Part shown: positions 41,201 through 53,010 of the stretch, in pieces
Numbering within the stretch: the first letter of the stretch is position 1
Layout: each line of letters begins with the position of its first letter
Assembly (NCBI GenBank): GCA_973895155.1
Contig: OZ316897.1
Location: forward strand, 3,720,001-3,784,000
Length of the DNA: 64,000 nt
DNA from: Marsupella aquatica
Lineage: Eukaryota > Marchantiophyta
Reading direction: 5' to 3'
The notes under the pieces: generated by a model
What the model saw: only the letters and a program-made list of their open reading frames with translations
Database searches by the model: none
What the model was told of the DNA's origin: nothing
Made by a program: the position numbers and the translations under genes

Positions 41201-42088
41201 AAGTGATATCTCAATCAAAATTGTTCTGAACCTAAGTTGAGGTAAAATGATTGCAATTTAAGCAGAAATTCTCAAGGAACGTAGTGATGATGCTTACAGA
41301 TTTTACACTCTCATGAGAATGCTCAAAGTAAACCCAACTTCGTAGCAACACATCCATCAAGGATTCCATAACTTTGTTGTCAGCCTCACCCTTTTTCTTC
41401 CTCAACTTCATGAAATCATTTTTGCCAAGTTTGAGAACGCACACATTCAAAGTTTGCACATCTCAAAGCAATGGAATAGTACATAAAATCTGATGCAACT
41501 GCATAATTAGATATACAAGTTGCTTAATGGTAACTTAGTTTGTACTTAAATTGGAGTTGAGCTGAGCCTAATTTGAAAACATCTCTCAGAAAACACTTGG
41601 TATCCAATTAATACCTTATGAATGAGTTCATTTGCTGCTTCTTCTAGTTTCTCATCATCAGCTGGTTTTCTACGAGGCGTGGGTCCCCAAATAGTTTTAA
41701 TAATCTCACTACGAAGTCCTCCTTTTCTAGCACGTTCTGCAAGCAAGGTTGGGAGAAATTCATCTGTCTGCCACTTGGGTGAATGTGATGACCTTTCCTT
41801 TGATGGTTGCCTGAAACTTTTATCCATAGCATGGTCTCCATAATGACTGAGATCTGTTGGCCCAAATAGTTTTGTACCCGTAAAATAATTTGCTGATGGA
41901 GGTTTCTTATCGTCCAAGAAGCTTCTTGCAACTGATGAGTACACGTTTGAATCAAGTTTGATAAACTTCCCCGGTTTCTCAATCTTTTGTCTGGAGTAAG
42001 GTTTGGCAGAATATATGGTGGCACCGGGTCTAAATAAGATTTGGTGGAGGTCTGCAATGGCATCCCCTTTCCAACCTTGAGGTCCCAT
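35206..42088 (-). CDS. VWA-domain protein with long 22-residue-repeat coiled coil; possible ciliary/sperm protein
   Basis: Minus-strand exons: 41615-42088, 41298-about 41459, 40539-40709, 39025-39906, 38385-38516, 37963-38133, 35206-37272. They join in phase except that the exon 1/2 junction is unresolved. About 1350 residues. The N-terminal part carries GWKGDAIADLHQILF. Exon 4 holds about 250 Pro-rich residues (PPKPYIPEWVPPAAPPP), then the VWA domain starts with PVFLVDCSATMAGERM. VWA strands continue through VEIAATDFDIIMYSFDAWSF, RTGGTSNLKKAIEVAM, CIYLLTHGKCD and KLTPIYPIGIEP. MIDAS-like residues are DCSAT, a Thr in GGTSN, and His where TDG normally has Asp, so metal binding may be weak. The rest is a coiled coil of about 400 residues and a basic tail. 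No transmembrane segment or signal peptide is seen. The ciliary role is inference from this architecture; no exact ortholog is named. A 30-codon frame at 37368-37457 could be an optional exon. Confidence 0.7.
35722..36900 (-). repeat. 22-residue protein repeat (double hendecad) in the VWA protein
   Basis: Within the last exon, residues about 124-516 (counted from the Met at 37269) repeat with a 22-residue period. Unit pattern: aromatic or His at 1, V/C/L at 5, I/V at 8, Asn at 12. Asn falls at 135, 157, 179, 200, 244, 284, 306, 328, 375, 397, 419, 440, 484 and 506; Tyr replaces it at 222 and 462. The spacing is 22, rarely 21, with a few disturbed units. Examples are WEAEVEKVRALN, WQAKVLEIQKAN, YEDKCAQIQALN, WEESCKLVDEEN, WKEATRVVQREN and YEAEVADIKEYN. 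Confidence 0.85.
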
Positions 42089-43990
42089 GAGGGACTCCAA
42101 CTAATTACTTTGACAGGCATAAGTTAGGCTATATATTCAATGGAAGTAAGCTTGATATTGTCTAACATTAGTGAAGTTTTTTTCAGTAGATGCAGGTTAA
42201 TGTAACAAGTGTATCATTCCTGGAAAGACCTCTGTCACAACATGACCTATCAACTGTTTCGCTTAAAGCATATCCAACATAATTGTATATCTAGCTCTTA
42301 ATTTCCTTCTTCATCAAATGAAGATCCTCTTTGTTGCTCTTCTTTTTGTTCTATATCCCAATGTTTCCTTCTTTGACAGCAGCTTTTCGGTTGTGGTGTC
42401 ATGTATAGTTATTGAAAATCACAGCCACAGAAAACTATGACATCATGATAAGAAGTGTCTTGAGGCTTGAAGACATATCTCATCCACAAGTCCAGCTCAA
42501 CTTTGCTAAGCTGAGGCTCCATTAATGTACACTCATAGGTCCGTTGGGGACTACAGGATAATCCTTGAACATAAATCATTCACTTGGTGCCGGGTAGCCA
42601 TTTTTCTGTGGGCAAAGAATTGTGAGTTGCTACCTTAAACAGGCAAGCAAGTAGTACCGAGAGTAAAATTTTAAAAAACCTGTGCCATCGAATCCACTAT
42701 TGGGGAACATTAATTTGCCAGACAGTACTACACAATAGTCAGAAAGTACTCCATAACCAGGCTTCATGCCTGTCCGTCCCATAACTTCCTGCGCTGCTTC
42801 TAGAGCTAGTCGTCACCTTGGCTAATAAAAACAAGCAAAAGTGGCTGGTGCGGGGATTCTTGCTCTCAACAAAATCTGATGCTCAAAGATCTAAATGACT
42901 AAGGAGCTTCCACAAGCTCAATTTTTTGTTTAAAAGAACTCTGTCTCTACTTGTAAAGTAGTCTCTCTCTCACTCCCATAAAGTACTGGAATGTGCGTGT
43001 GGGCCAACATGTTAGTCACTGTATCATAAGTCAGTGTAGAGCAATCTATTTTGAGACCTAGATTGCTCTTGTTTCCACAATTATAGTAGGTTCCAATTGT
43101 GTGCAAAATGTTGGCAGGAACTAGTAGATCTATGTTACATACGTTGTCCCTGGGGTTGACTCAAGTCTTCAAGAACCTTGTTGGCATTGTTACCTCTCCA
43201 ATGGCATGATGAGATTCAGTACTAGTTGATATGGATTGGAAGCTACCTTCCACAAATATCCTCCTTGCATCCTCAATTTCAAGAAAAAAAAATCCGATCC
43301 AGTCAACCATTTTTCTTGGGAGTTGCATAATTATTTAGGTTGAAGCTGCAATCTCCTCAAGAGCTGATTCGGTTGGTTTTGCAACCTGAAATTTCACTAC
43401 AGAACGTTTCCATAGAAACCTTGTGCTGAATCCAAATTCTGCATCTAAGGATCTTGTGGAAATTAGAGAAGAAAATTCTCACACAAATCAGTTACTGTTC
43501 CTTGCAAGATGAAGGAGAAATGTGTGAAGCTAATGTTGATGAGGAAAACATGTATCGTCTCCAACTTGTGCACCATTATTGTCATTGCTCCACAAACATT
43601 TGTTGCCTTTTAGCTAAACCTGAAGCATGTCTCTTTAAGTTGTGGGATAATCTCTTCATCTCCAAGATGTAGAAGACACTTGCACACATGTAATCTCCTT
43701 GAGGTAATTGGCGATAGAAAATTTGACTACATATATGTCACAATTGTTCAAAGCCGGGTCCTATAGTCTCTGTGATATGAATCACTAATACCTTCACAAT
43801 TAAAATCCAGCACGTGCTCATCAGTTCAAAATTTGAAAGATTTGTTGATACAGGAAGCTTGGAGATTGATTGCAGACTAATTTTGGAAGGTCTCCTCAGT
43901 CTTCACACACTGTAATCTTTTAGGCTTTAGAGTTGGTTTGTTGTCTTTGATCATTACCCTAGAACCTGAGGAGACAAATATTGTCAATTT

Positions 43991-43993
<3 letters not shown>

Positions 43994-44056
<63 letters not shown>
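43994..44056. repeat. (TC)n microsatellite
   Basis: About 31 uninterrupted TC dinucleotides, followed by gctgctg. It should be polymorphic. Confidence 0.97.
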
Positions 44057-44058
<2 letters not shown>

Positions 44059-44474
44059 TGCTGTTTTCCAGACTCCATTGAATAACTGTCTTTCCATAGA
44101 AGCTGCATTGAAAATTAGAACTGTGGTAAGTTTATTTTATGTGGATTGGTGCTGTTAGCTCACTTTATAGTTGACTGGCCCTACTATCCCTCTAAAATTA
44201 ACACATCATTTATTAGCCAAATTGGTTGTGTATTGGACTTCGTATTATTTTGATCCCGAGTGTTGGCTAGGGTTTTCCATTCACACTTAGGGCACCCACC
44301 ACCTTTGCCTCAGGGCTAAAACTTGCGTATGGCACAATCACCAACTTTACGGTGCTACATCCTGATATTATTACTTATGTTTAAAAAGCTCAAGACAATT
44401 GACAACCTTTATTATGCATGTTTTCAGGCTCCACGATGCATGTTATGGCAACTTTCTCAGATCTATTGAATTGT

Positions 44475-44488
44475 GGGGGGGGGGGGGG
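44475..44488. repeat. Poly-G run
   Basis: Fourteen consecutive G; prone to length error in sequencing and variation. Confidence 0.9.
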
Positions 44489-46340
44489 ACTACTACCAAA
44501 GCAAAGCATGAATTTAAAAGAACCTTGATCTCATACCATCTTGCCATTCAATTTGGTAGTTTATTGGAGCAAGCTAGGGCTGCCTATAGTAAGAGAAGAG
44601 GAGAAAGGGTGGGGGACAAAGTGACTGCTCAATGCCGCCCTTTGCTGTGTTTACTTTGGGGTTTTCTTACTTCACCTTCCTACATACCACATTTTAGATT
44701 TGGCCTGGATTTTGGCTCCTTACATTTTATTGGGCCTTGGTTGTTTGGGGTAGAGGATGTTAACTCGATCAGTTCTCAGTCACCCAAAGCAGTTAAGCTC
44801 AATGGCCTCCCTCAACTCAAACATCATTTTGGCGTTCAGCTTTGTTCTTGGTGGCCTAGTCAACTTTGAAAATTTCCAATTGGCTGACCTCACTGGGTCA
44901 CTTTTCATTTGACAGCCTTGCCAAGTTGGAATGTTTCCACTTGGCTGCCCTCACGTAGTCACTTTTTCACTCAGCAGGGAAAGTGCACTTCTATGACCTT
45001 GCTTAGTCACTTTTTCAACTCAGCAAATCGGTTGAGTCATGTCAACGGCCTCACTGAGTAGGAATGTTCAATGTTCCACAAGCAAGCTACTGATGGGAGT
45101 GACTCATAGCTGATACTGGCAAAATTGATGGAGTTGCCACACTCTATTGATTATTTCTCTTGGGTTCAGTGGACTATGCTGTGGTATAAAATACCCAGAG
45201 AACTAGATCTGAAGGAGGATAAGTTTGTAAGGAATTCACCGTTACTTTGTAGCTGCAAGTAATGAAGTTGGATTTCCCATTGACAGTGTCGTACCCTGTG
45301 CGATCCATCTCGTGCTGGTGCGTCCAGAAAGAATGCACATTATTGTCCCTGCCACATTGGTTCCCAGAAGAGAAAAGCTTCAGCTCACAGACCTGAAGTC
45401 CGTCTAGGGAGAATTCACCTGTTACGGAAATATATCATCATCTCAAGGAAAGGAAGAACTCAAATTGAAGTAACATGCACGTCCCGCCTCTTGCAGATAT
45501 ATCTACTTTCTGCTCACACAGTTCAAACTCAATGAAGCAGCCTGCAGCCTGCAGCCTGTATCCACAACCCTTGCAGCCCTTTCCATGAGTAAAGAATCTT
45601 CTGCTTACAGAATTGACGTACTCAATGGAAGCAGTCTGCACCCTGTATCCATACCCTTGCAGTTCTCGACAAGAGTATGAACTCCTTGTTCTTGACGGAG
45701 ATGTTTCGTGGTATGAGCCTGACTCTCAAGTACTTCGACGAGAAAGTGACTGTAAGTTTCCTCCTGGAGTTCGTGGATACAGTGGTTGACCACTTACAGA
45801 AGGAAAGAATCTTCTGCTTACAAAATTGAAGCACTCAAATTGAAGCAAGGACATAGGACGGCAAATTTCCAAAGCAGGACCTCCCATAAGAGGCTTGCCC
45901 TTGAAACTTAATCCTGCATTGACTAGCCCTCGGTGTTTATCGGTATCATTACATAGACTGTAGCTGAATAAGAACCTCTAAGGTCACAATTTCCACAGGT
46001 AACAAGGACACACGAGAAGCTTACGCTTTGATTTCTTGGGCACATATTCATATTGTTATCAAATCCAGGATTACGGTCTTGCAATAAATGCCAAGATACG
46101 GAGATCACAGTAACGAGTTATAAATTATAACCTGGACAATGACAAGAAGCATCCCATCTCTTTCTTCACACAAAGATTCCAGACAAACTAGAACAAATTG
46201 AAAATATATTACGTCTTCTTATGTACAACCAGATAAATCTGGTGAATCCTCTGATTTCGAACAAGACTGTCAACTTTCAAAACTGTCACCAGGGCATCCT
46301 CCTAGTTCCCCTTTTGGAGAGATCCTGCACGTCTACCTTG

Positions 46341-48670
46341 CTAGCGCCTCGTGAAGACGAAGACAGTGCCTCTGGATCCCCGACCGAGCCGTACTCTGTC
46401 ATCGAGAAAAGTTATAGCAATTTTCACAGAGGAAGTTTTGCCGTATTGGAACTTGAGGGGTCCAAGCTGAAAGAACGGTGCTTCAAAATCGATCTTGATC
46501 AACTTCTGGTCGAGAGCTTCCAACTTGCCTTCAGTGATTGAAGGAAATTGACCACAATAAACACAGAGGAGGCAGGTTAGAAATGAGCATATTATTTGAG
46601 AACCATAGAGCAAAAATTGAAGACTGTCCCCGAGTTCAAGGCAAACCATCATTAGAACCTTCATCGAGCAGAAGCTAAAGAATATGATAGAGCAGTAAAA
46701 GGTGGCGAATTTCAGTCTCAAACCTCGCAATTGAACTTCCCCGGGGATGACGCCGAAGAGGGAAAATCGAACAGCGTTCACAATGGCATCCGGTGCATTC
46801 ACAGCCTGGACCATTTCTCTGGTTCTGAAAATCAGCCGACCAATCCAGGTCCGATAACCACCCCCGGGCGAAAGAGGATTTGAGGAATACGCCACATCCC
46901 AATCTGCAACCGAAGGGCCGATGCATTATTGATCAATAATTCAATCACAAATAGATGCCCTTATGTAAGGTGACTCCTCTGAAGGTCATTGGAGCATTGA
47001 TACGCCGTCTATAACCCACACCAGCTGTCCCCTAGAACAGAATTTTCGGAGGTACAATTCTGCGGAAGTCATCCTGCTTATTACAAACTTTCTCAAAGAA
47101 TTAAAGCACAATTATGGGAAAATTATTCAGTAGTATTCCTCAGGATTTGGAGCTTATGTAAGATTGCTGCTTCATGGAAGGCCGGAATTTGGGAGGTCAC
47201 AGTCTGATTTCCAAGGCTTCCCCTAGAGAGGTAAGAAGGCATTGCCTCCCACTTTTGGAGGGTCTACAAGATTTTCTAATGAGTTGTTGAAGCGGAACTA
47301 GTGTCAAAGTTGGGTATGAAAAGTGGCCCACAGTCTGCCTTCAAAGCTCATTCTCTCGTCCAAACGACATACCTCCGAAAATCAGAGGGCTTTGAAGAGG
47401 CTCCGGGATACTATACTGCTCCAGCTGGCCGACTACCTCACCAACTTTGGCGTGGTCTTCCTTCCCAAACCGAGCACCCCTGTCACTCCCCTCCACCTGC
47501 AGCAAAGTGCCCATCAGCGTCCTGCCCATGTTGCTGAGTGTCACGAAGCGGCCGACTGTAAACTTTCCAGGATCAAACTAAACGATCCCTGAATTCCAGC
47601 CAAAAGAGTGCTAGATGACCCAAAATTAGCAAAATTTGGAGACCAGATTACTTTTTTCTGTCTGACGCCTTATGAAAGTCTTAATTACAGACTTTCGTGT
47701 GTTCTTCAGAATATTAAAAGCAGCAAGAACTGTTTCCAGAGCAAACCAACTACGCTGGATGCAAGCACTTGAAGATAGTCTGCTGAAGGCTTTCACAGAA
47801 CAATGGTCTAGATCAATAAACAAGAAATTGCAGCTCGAGGAACCAATGGGAAATAAAAGGATAGACACAACCCAAGGAGGAACCCGTCGAACATATAAAA
47901 TGCAGAAACCTGTCATTACCAGTTTGGAGGTTACATTGCTTAACGCAAATTCCTTGACGCAAATTCCTTCTTAGAACTCTGTGGCTCGAAAATCCGAGAG
48001 CGCTGGAATCGGTGCAATTTCGTTCCCAGAACTTGACACCAAAAATGGACGATCCCCGGTTAAAGAATGTGTTGAGTATCAACACTTTAAACCTCGGTAC
48101 CTCTCGCCTTCCTCAATTTAGAGAGAGAATTTGTTTCAAAGCTCGACACTGCTTAAAAGCAGCCACTTACCGAAATGCGAAACACAAAATTAAAAGATGA
48201 CGAGAGCCTTTTCAAACTTGTCACACCGCACGTCACCCAGAAATTTCCTACCAAAATTTCGATTCCGGCGAGCGATCACGGCGGGATGAGAAGGTCCTCA
48301 CCAGAGACAGAAGCTTTCCGAGGAGTTCCTTCTCCTTGTCCGTCTCCGCCTCGTCGCTCTCCGCCACAGACGTGACATCCACGCTCACAGAAGCCACGGC
48401 TCCCCATCGCTTCCTCTTCTGAAAGACTGCCAACCTCACAAACCCCACCTCGCTCCTGTTCGATCCACTGAGCTGCTGAGATCTCTCTCTCTTGAACGAC
48501 AGCGAGAGTGTCGCCCTTCCGAAGCGTGCCGCATTGTCAGTGCTGAAGCAGACGCCCGAAGAAACTGTCCATGACGAAGAGGAGGAGCAGACGCATCCGT
48601 CGAAGAGCGAGGTGGAGCTTCCCGAGACTAGAGCTGCACGCGACATCGTCGTAAAGCTCGACACCGCCAT
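46341..48670 (-). CDS. Plastid lipid-associated protein (PAP/fibrillin), FBN10-like
   Basis: A plastid protein of the fibrillin family, lipocalin-like lipid binders of thylakoids and plastoglobules. Four minus-strand exons keep phase: 48302-48670, 47373-47496, 46724-46903, 46341-46528, giving 286 residues. The start is the ATG at 48670. Residues 1 to about 90 are rich in Ser, Thr, Val, Arg and poor in acids, as a chloroplast transit peptide. Then come DKEKELLGKLLSL, the family core DWDVAYSSNPLSPGGGYRT, FRTREMVQAVNAPDAIVN, and the C-terminal PAP signature DDRVRLGRGSRGTVFVF followed by TRR and stop. The fusion of exons 2 and 3 (PLIFG then DWDVAYSS) and of exons 3 and 4 (QLRG then KLEALDQ) restores the family sequence exactly in phase. 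The GGGYRT/EMVQAV wording resembles Arabidopsis FBN10 (At1g51110) from memory; the subgroup is less certain than the family. Confidence 0.9.
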
Positions 48671-50284
48671 AGCTCGCTCTGCCCCTCTCACTGCGTTGAC
48701 GAGGATCCAAGTAGGATTTCGTTCAGGACTCTAGAACGGAACAACAGGGTTTCTCCAGGGTCCTTAGCTAGGATGGGATCGACGGTTGTGAGATCCATCT
48801 TCGAAGCGGAGGAGAGGCCAGAACCGTCGATCTTGGTCAATATAGAAGACAGCTAAGGAATGAAGCCAGGTCGTTGTCCTTCGGGGATAAGGAAATAATC
48901 CCTTAAAGAGTTTTCGGGACTCTGCTCTTTAATCTCGTGGTTTACGCTTTATTAGCTCAGTGCCCATGGATTTGATAATGTTTTAAGTGATGTTATCCTA
49001 AGTGTTGTTGAACATTGTGAGATTGCTACTGGTGATATTGTGCAAAAGTGTTGTCAAGCATAAGTGAGATGTCTATTGGAGGTTACAAGGAGTTGATGAG
49101 TTGACCTGGTTACAACATTTTGAGGAGTGTGCTGGCTATGGGGAGAGTGATGGGTTGGGCTCAGAAAAGTACACAATGGGTAAAGGATAAATGTCACCAT
49201 AATCCAATGATTCTTGTCAAAATGACATTTAAAAAAAAAGAAAGCATGACGAAAGAGAGTGGGGTTACATATATTATAGTGTTTCCAGAGATTTGCCATA
49301 CTCATCCAATTTAAACTCTAAATCAATCTTTCACCCTTCGTGAAAATGATGTCTGACTGGAAAATATTATGAAAACCAAAATCTAAGTAATAAAGCGCAA
49401 TCTAAAGCTACTCCGTGGGCCTCCTGTCCATGGGCGTTCTGTCCAAAGCCTCCAGACATGATTGAAAATGAGGTGGAGACGAAAAGGGAAAGGGAACAAG
49501 AAATAGGCTGGAATCCTGTTTAATGCAAGGTATTTCTTTCTCCTCATCTCTATGTAGGTTCAAGGAAGGGGTAATCAGGCTACTCTAACCCTCATTGTGG
49601 ATGATGATGATGGTTAGAACTCCATTTCTCAACTATGAGATGACAATGATACTGTCTCACAAATTGCCCAAAATATAGTAAGGCTCTTTTGTCTACACGG
49701 TTGCAGTGTATGTGAAATGAGTACTATGTGGTTACCTGAAGTACTTATGCACCCAGTGTGGTATTCATGAGTCCATTTTAGTATAGTAGTATTCATACCT
49801 CCATTTGAAAGTGCTATATCTCAAAAGTTTGTGTACATTCATTTGGATTTTCCGAGGCAAAAAAAAAAAAAAAGTTTGTGTATATCAGAGTTTTCCAATT
49901 CTTTCTTTGGGAGGACCAAATCCTGGAAAAGAGATCCACTAGAAATTCATTCGAAACCTTGTCCCAAGCTCACTTTATTACGCTGGTGGAGATGGTCCTG
50001 CTCTCGTGCACGATCATGGCGGCACGGCCATCGATGGTGAGTTCGTGACACTGAGTTTTTTGAGACGAACCCACAACGAGATCAGTCGAATCCCCTCCGA
50101 AAGATGTACTAAGTGGAAGGCCACATAAGAAATCCTAAACACAAACATTTTACATAGCTGCTGTCTACACAGATTCCTCCACGTACAAAATCGAAATCGC
50201 ACAGACTTCCAATCTCCACAATGTCGAGGTCTACAGCTAGCAGTGATCAGCATTCAATCGGGAATTCAATCCGGAATCTAGTAC
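48671..50284. other. Spacer between fibrillin and lectin genes
   Basis: Holds the upstream region of the fibrillin gene (first few hundred bases, GC-richer) and then AT-rich DNA with a run of about 16 A at 49858-49873. No further gene seen. Confidence 0.4.
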
Positions 50285-50290
50285 TTTATT
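50285..50290 (-). other. Candidate polyadenylation signal of the lectin gene
   Basis: AATAAA on the minus strand about 126 bases past the lectin stop codon. Confidence 0.4.
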
Positions 50291-50415
50291 ATTTCTTGCT
50301 TCCCGTTCTGTAGTGTGCTCGGAATTTTCTGAACCGTAAAGCTTCATTCACTCATGAAGAAAATCCTGACAGAAGCTCTACCTGCAATATAAGCTACGAT
50401 CATGTCTATGGCGTT

Positions 50416-51429
50416 TTAATGGATTGGATGGAGAGGGTTTCCAACGCTACCGAGTACTTTGTAGACTCGAGAATCGATGCTGTACTGGTACAAACGGAGG
50501 ACACCATCAGGATCCACGCGAACGAATTGAGATGTGAAAACACCGGCAGCCGGGTTCGGCACACCGATGACAACCGCCACATTTTGATCGCCCTTGCCAC
50601 AAATGCTCGGGTCGGCCTTCGGCGACGTCTTCGTCAAATCGGGCGTGATCACGAGCCCCAAGGAAATGTTGAAGAACTCGTCGTTGGGATGGAGGCAAGT
50701 GTACATCACGTTGTGCAGAGTGTTCTGCTGCGTCTCAGCGGACTGGAAGTAATATATCGAATTGGTGCTGTTCGTCAGGACTAGACCTCCCGGGAAGGCC
50801 GTCATGTTGTATTTCGCGCTGCCATAATTTGTGCCCTGGGAACTGATCGTCATAATCGCTGCCACAAGAGAGTTGCCCGACTTGAGGTACTGACCGGGGA
50901 GCAACGAGTCGGCGGGGTGGTCAAAGCTTTGCCACAAGGTTTTGTTTGCGCCGTTGAGCAGCTGCAGGTTTCCAGAAAGGTCCAGCGTCGCAGACGCAAT
51001 GGCAGAAGACGATGGAAGCTGTGTCGACCACACCCTAGTTCCATCCGAGTCAGTGAGAACGAGATTGCCTGATGAGTCCAGGGCGAGCGTTGCGTTCTCG
51101 CTCACAAGCTTGTCTCGGTTAGCGCTCCACACCGTGTTCCACAAAGATGGATCACCCCCTGGTTTGGTGATCAGGCTCAGGTAGAATTTGGAGTTTGGCG
51201 GGACCTGCGGGGACGGTGGTCCCGTGTTTAAGAAAACTAGCGCGAATTCGTAGTTATCTTCGATCCAGACGTACCTGATGATGTCCCCGTTCTTCACCCG
51301 ATTGTTCACCGTGTTGTTGTTCACTACCTTGAAGCCCGCTGGAATTGGCCATTGCGTCGCGGACGCAATGCTCGCCATCCACAGCAGAGTGAGCACAGCA
51401 AATGCCTGGACACATCCTGCTCTCGTCAT
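50416..51429 (-). CDS. Secreted bulb-type (D-mannose-binding-like) lectin protein
   Basis: An intronless frame of 337 residues starting at an ATG (51429). Residues 1-24 are a signal peptide (hydrophobic VLTLLWMASIASA, likely cut before TQW), so the product enters the secretory route, probably to the cell wall. Residues about 60-165 form a bulb-lectin (GNA-like beta-prism) domain: WSANRDKLVSENATLALD, then GNLVLTDSDGTRVWST, then LDLSGNLQLLNGANKTLWQSFDHPADSLLPGQ. This is the arrangement seen in the ectodomain of S-domain receptor kinases and in EP1-like glycoproteins. There is no transmembrane segment or kinase. The canonical mannose pocket QxDxNxVxY is only partly kept (DSSGNLVLT), so sugar binding is uncertain. 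Several N-glycosylation sequons are present (NAT, NKT, NMT, NST, NIS). A role in defence or cell-wall recognition is inference. Confidence 0.85.
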   Translation of the reverse strand: MTRAGCVQAFAVLTLLWMASIASATQWPIPAGFKVVNNNTVNNRVKNGDIIRYVWIEDNYEFALVFLNTGPPSPQVPPNSKFYLSLITKPGGDPSLWNTVWSANRDKLVSENATLALDSSGNLVLTDSDGTRVWSTQLPSSSAIASATLDLSGNLQLLNGANKTLWQSFDHPADSLLPGQYLKSGNSLVAAIMTISSQGTNYGSAKYNMTAFPGGLVLTNSTNSIYYFQSAETQQNTLHNVMYTCLHPNDEFFNISLGLVITPDLTKTSPKADPSICGKGDQNVAVVIGVPNPAAGVFTSQFVRVDPDGVLRLYQYSIDSRVYKVLGSVGNPLHPIH

Positions 51430-51540
51430 CCTCGGCGCATCGAACTGAGTTTCAATTCAGACTTATCCAATTCAATGGTATCTCAAAAGTGATTTACAAA
51501 TCGGCTCACTATCATCGGCAGCCCTAGATGGCATTCATGA

Positions 51541-51547
51541 TTTATAG
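51541..51547 (-). promoter_or_regulatory. TATA-like box of the lectin gene
   Basis: The minus strand reads ctataaatc here, about 112-118 bases before the lectin start codon, a usual distance for a plant TATA box with a short leader. Confidence 0.45.
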
Positions 51548-52479
51548 ATTTTAAGGATCGATTCGCCCTCGAGGTGACGGCTATTCGTCATTTCGGATGA
51601 AGGCAAAGGAAGTGGAGATAGCAACTTTTAAAACGAGGCTAGCTCCTCCAATGTATTTGTAACCATCACCTGCAGCAAGTTAATTATGTTGCAACTGTAC
51701 AGGAGGCCAACTGGCGAAATGCCGCTGGATCAAAACTCTTCTCCAACAAGGCACCTTTGGAACGAGTACAGTACTACAGTCAGTCCCCAAAGTCACCCTC
51801 ATTATCACGGATTTGGAAAGCTACGACTGGAATTCATGGCGATTACACGGTCAATGGTTATGTGGCAGGCGGCCAGTGCGAGTCGGATGTTCTTTCGTGC
51901 GGTGTCTCGGCTCTCGAGCGTTAAATCTTATGCGCCCATGCAGCTCACTGTCCCACCTTCCTGTCTGGATAGATAGCAACATAGAATGATAAACAGTACT
52001 ACAAGCGCGTGCTGGATTATCCTTTCTTATTGATAGATTGACAGAATAGAGATTATCTCGGCAGCGAAAGACTTAAGTAGGCACCTGAGCGAGAGCAGCT
52101 TCTGCTGGATTTCTACGTTCACCAATCACCACTTTCTCTCCATTGCTCCACTAAATCACGGATCGGACTTGACATCATTGTTTGGATCATTGGATCGTTC
52201 GCTTGCTGACGTCCCTTGCTAATTGGCCGGCTCCCCAACCTGGTTGACGCGGACAAGGCAGTGGGGCTCACAAAGCAGTTAGGCGATCTGTTGACACCTT
52301 GACAATTGTATTAAGCGACAGCCATGTCTGGATTGTCACTGTGACAGTGAGGCTGCTGCATTGGTTTCTACGAGGTCGCGTCTTCGAGAGGACGCAAACA
52401 GACAGTCAAAAGGACAGACTGTGTTTGGGATATTGGTCCTCGCTCATTAAAGTGGTTTTTTTTCCTTGAAAACTTAAAG
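51548..52479. other. Spacer upstream of the lectin gene
   Basis: No supported gene. Short open frames only; a short inverted gacagtg/cactgtc-type phrase lies near 52340. Confidence 0.35.
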
Positions 52480-53010
52480 CAGGCCCAGAGGATAGACTGT
52501 CCCCATCCCATCCAACAGAGGACAGACTGTCCTCTTTGCTCTGGAGCATGCAATTTTATGCCCCTATCCAGTCCAACTCTGTGCTCTAGAGCACGCAATT
52601 TTATGCCCCTATCCAGTCCAACTCCGCCCCTATCCAGTCCAACTCTTTGCTCTGGAGCATGCAATTTTATGTCCCTATCCAGTCCAACTCTTTGCTCTGG
52701 AGCACCGCCCCTATCCACCAGTCCAACTCTTTGCTCTGGAGCATGCAATTTTATGTCCCTATCCAGTCCAACTCTTTGCTCTGGAGCATGTAATTTTATG
52801 TAGTGCAGCCACAAGGGGACTGCTCTGCTCACAGAGGATAGACTGTCCCCATCCCATCCAACACAGAGGATAGACTGTCCCCATCCCATCCAACAGAGGA
52901 TAGACTGTCCTCTTTGCTTCTGAGCATGCAATTTTATGCCCCTATCCCATCTAACAGAGGATAGAGTGTACTCTTTGCTCTGGAGCATGCAATTTTATGT
53001 ACGGCAGCCA
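52480..53010. repeat. Composite tandem array (about 40-bp units), eight copies
   Basis: The phrase tttgctctggagcatgcaa followed by ttttatg and ccctatccagtccaactc recurs at about 52535, 52579, 52646, 52691, 52730, 52769, 52914 and 52974. It is mixed with agaggatagactgtcc and ccatcccatccaacag blocks. The array keeps a 206-codon frame open on the minus strand (repeating LHAPEQRVGLDR), which I regard as a product of the repeat. The same motif reappears inverted at 61.48-61.73 kb. Confidence 0.85.

Larger units (their letters stand above)
42089..46340. other. AT-rich spacer, upstream of the VWA gene
   Basis: No supported gene in about 4.2 kb. A 156-codon frame at 44399-44869 (+) has no family features and spans the G-run at 44475-44488. 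The promoter of the VWA gene presumably lies near 42.1-42.5 kb but shows no element I can assign. Confidence 0.35.

Noticed and set aside
46221-46541. Plus-strand frame of 106 codons
   Set aside because: Antisense to the last fibrillin exon, which has clear family motifs.
47672-47974. Plus-strand frame of 100 codons inside the first fibrillin intron
   Set aside because: No recognisable motif; sits within a spliced intron of the opposite strand.
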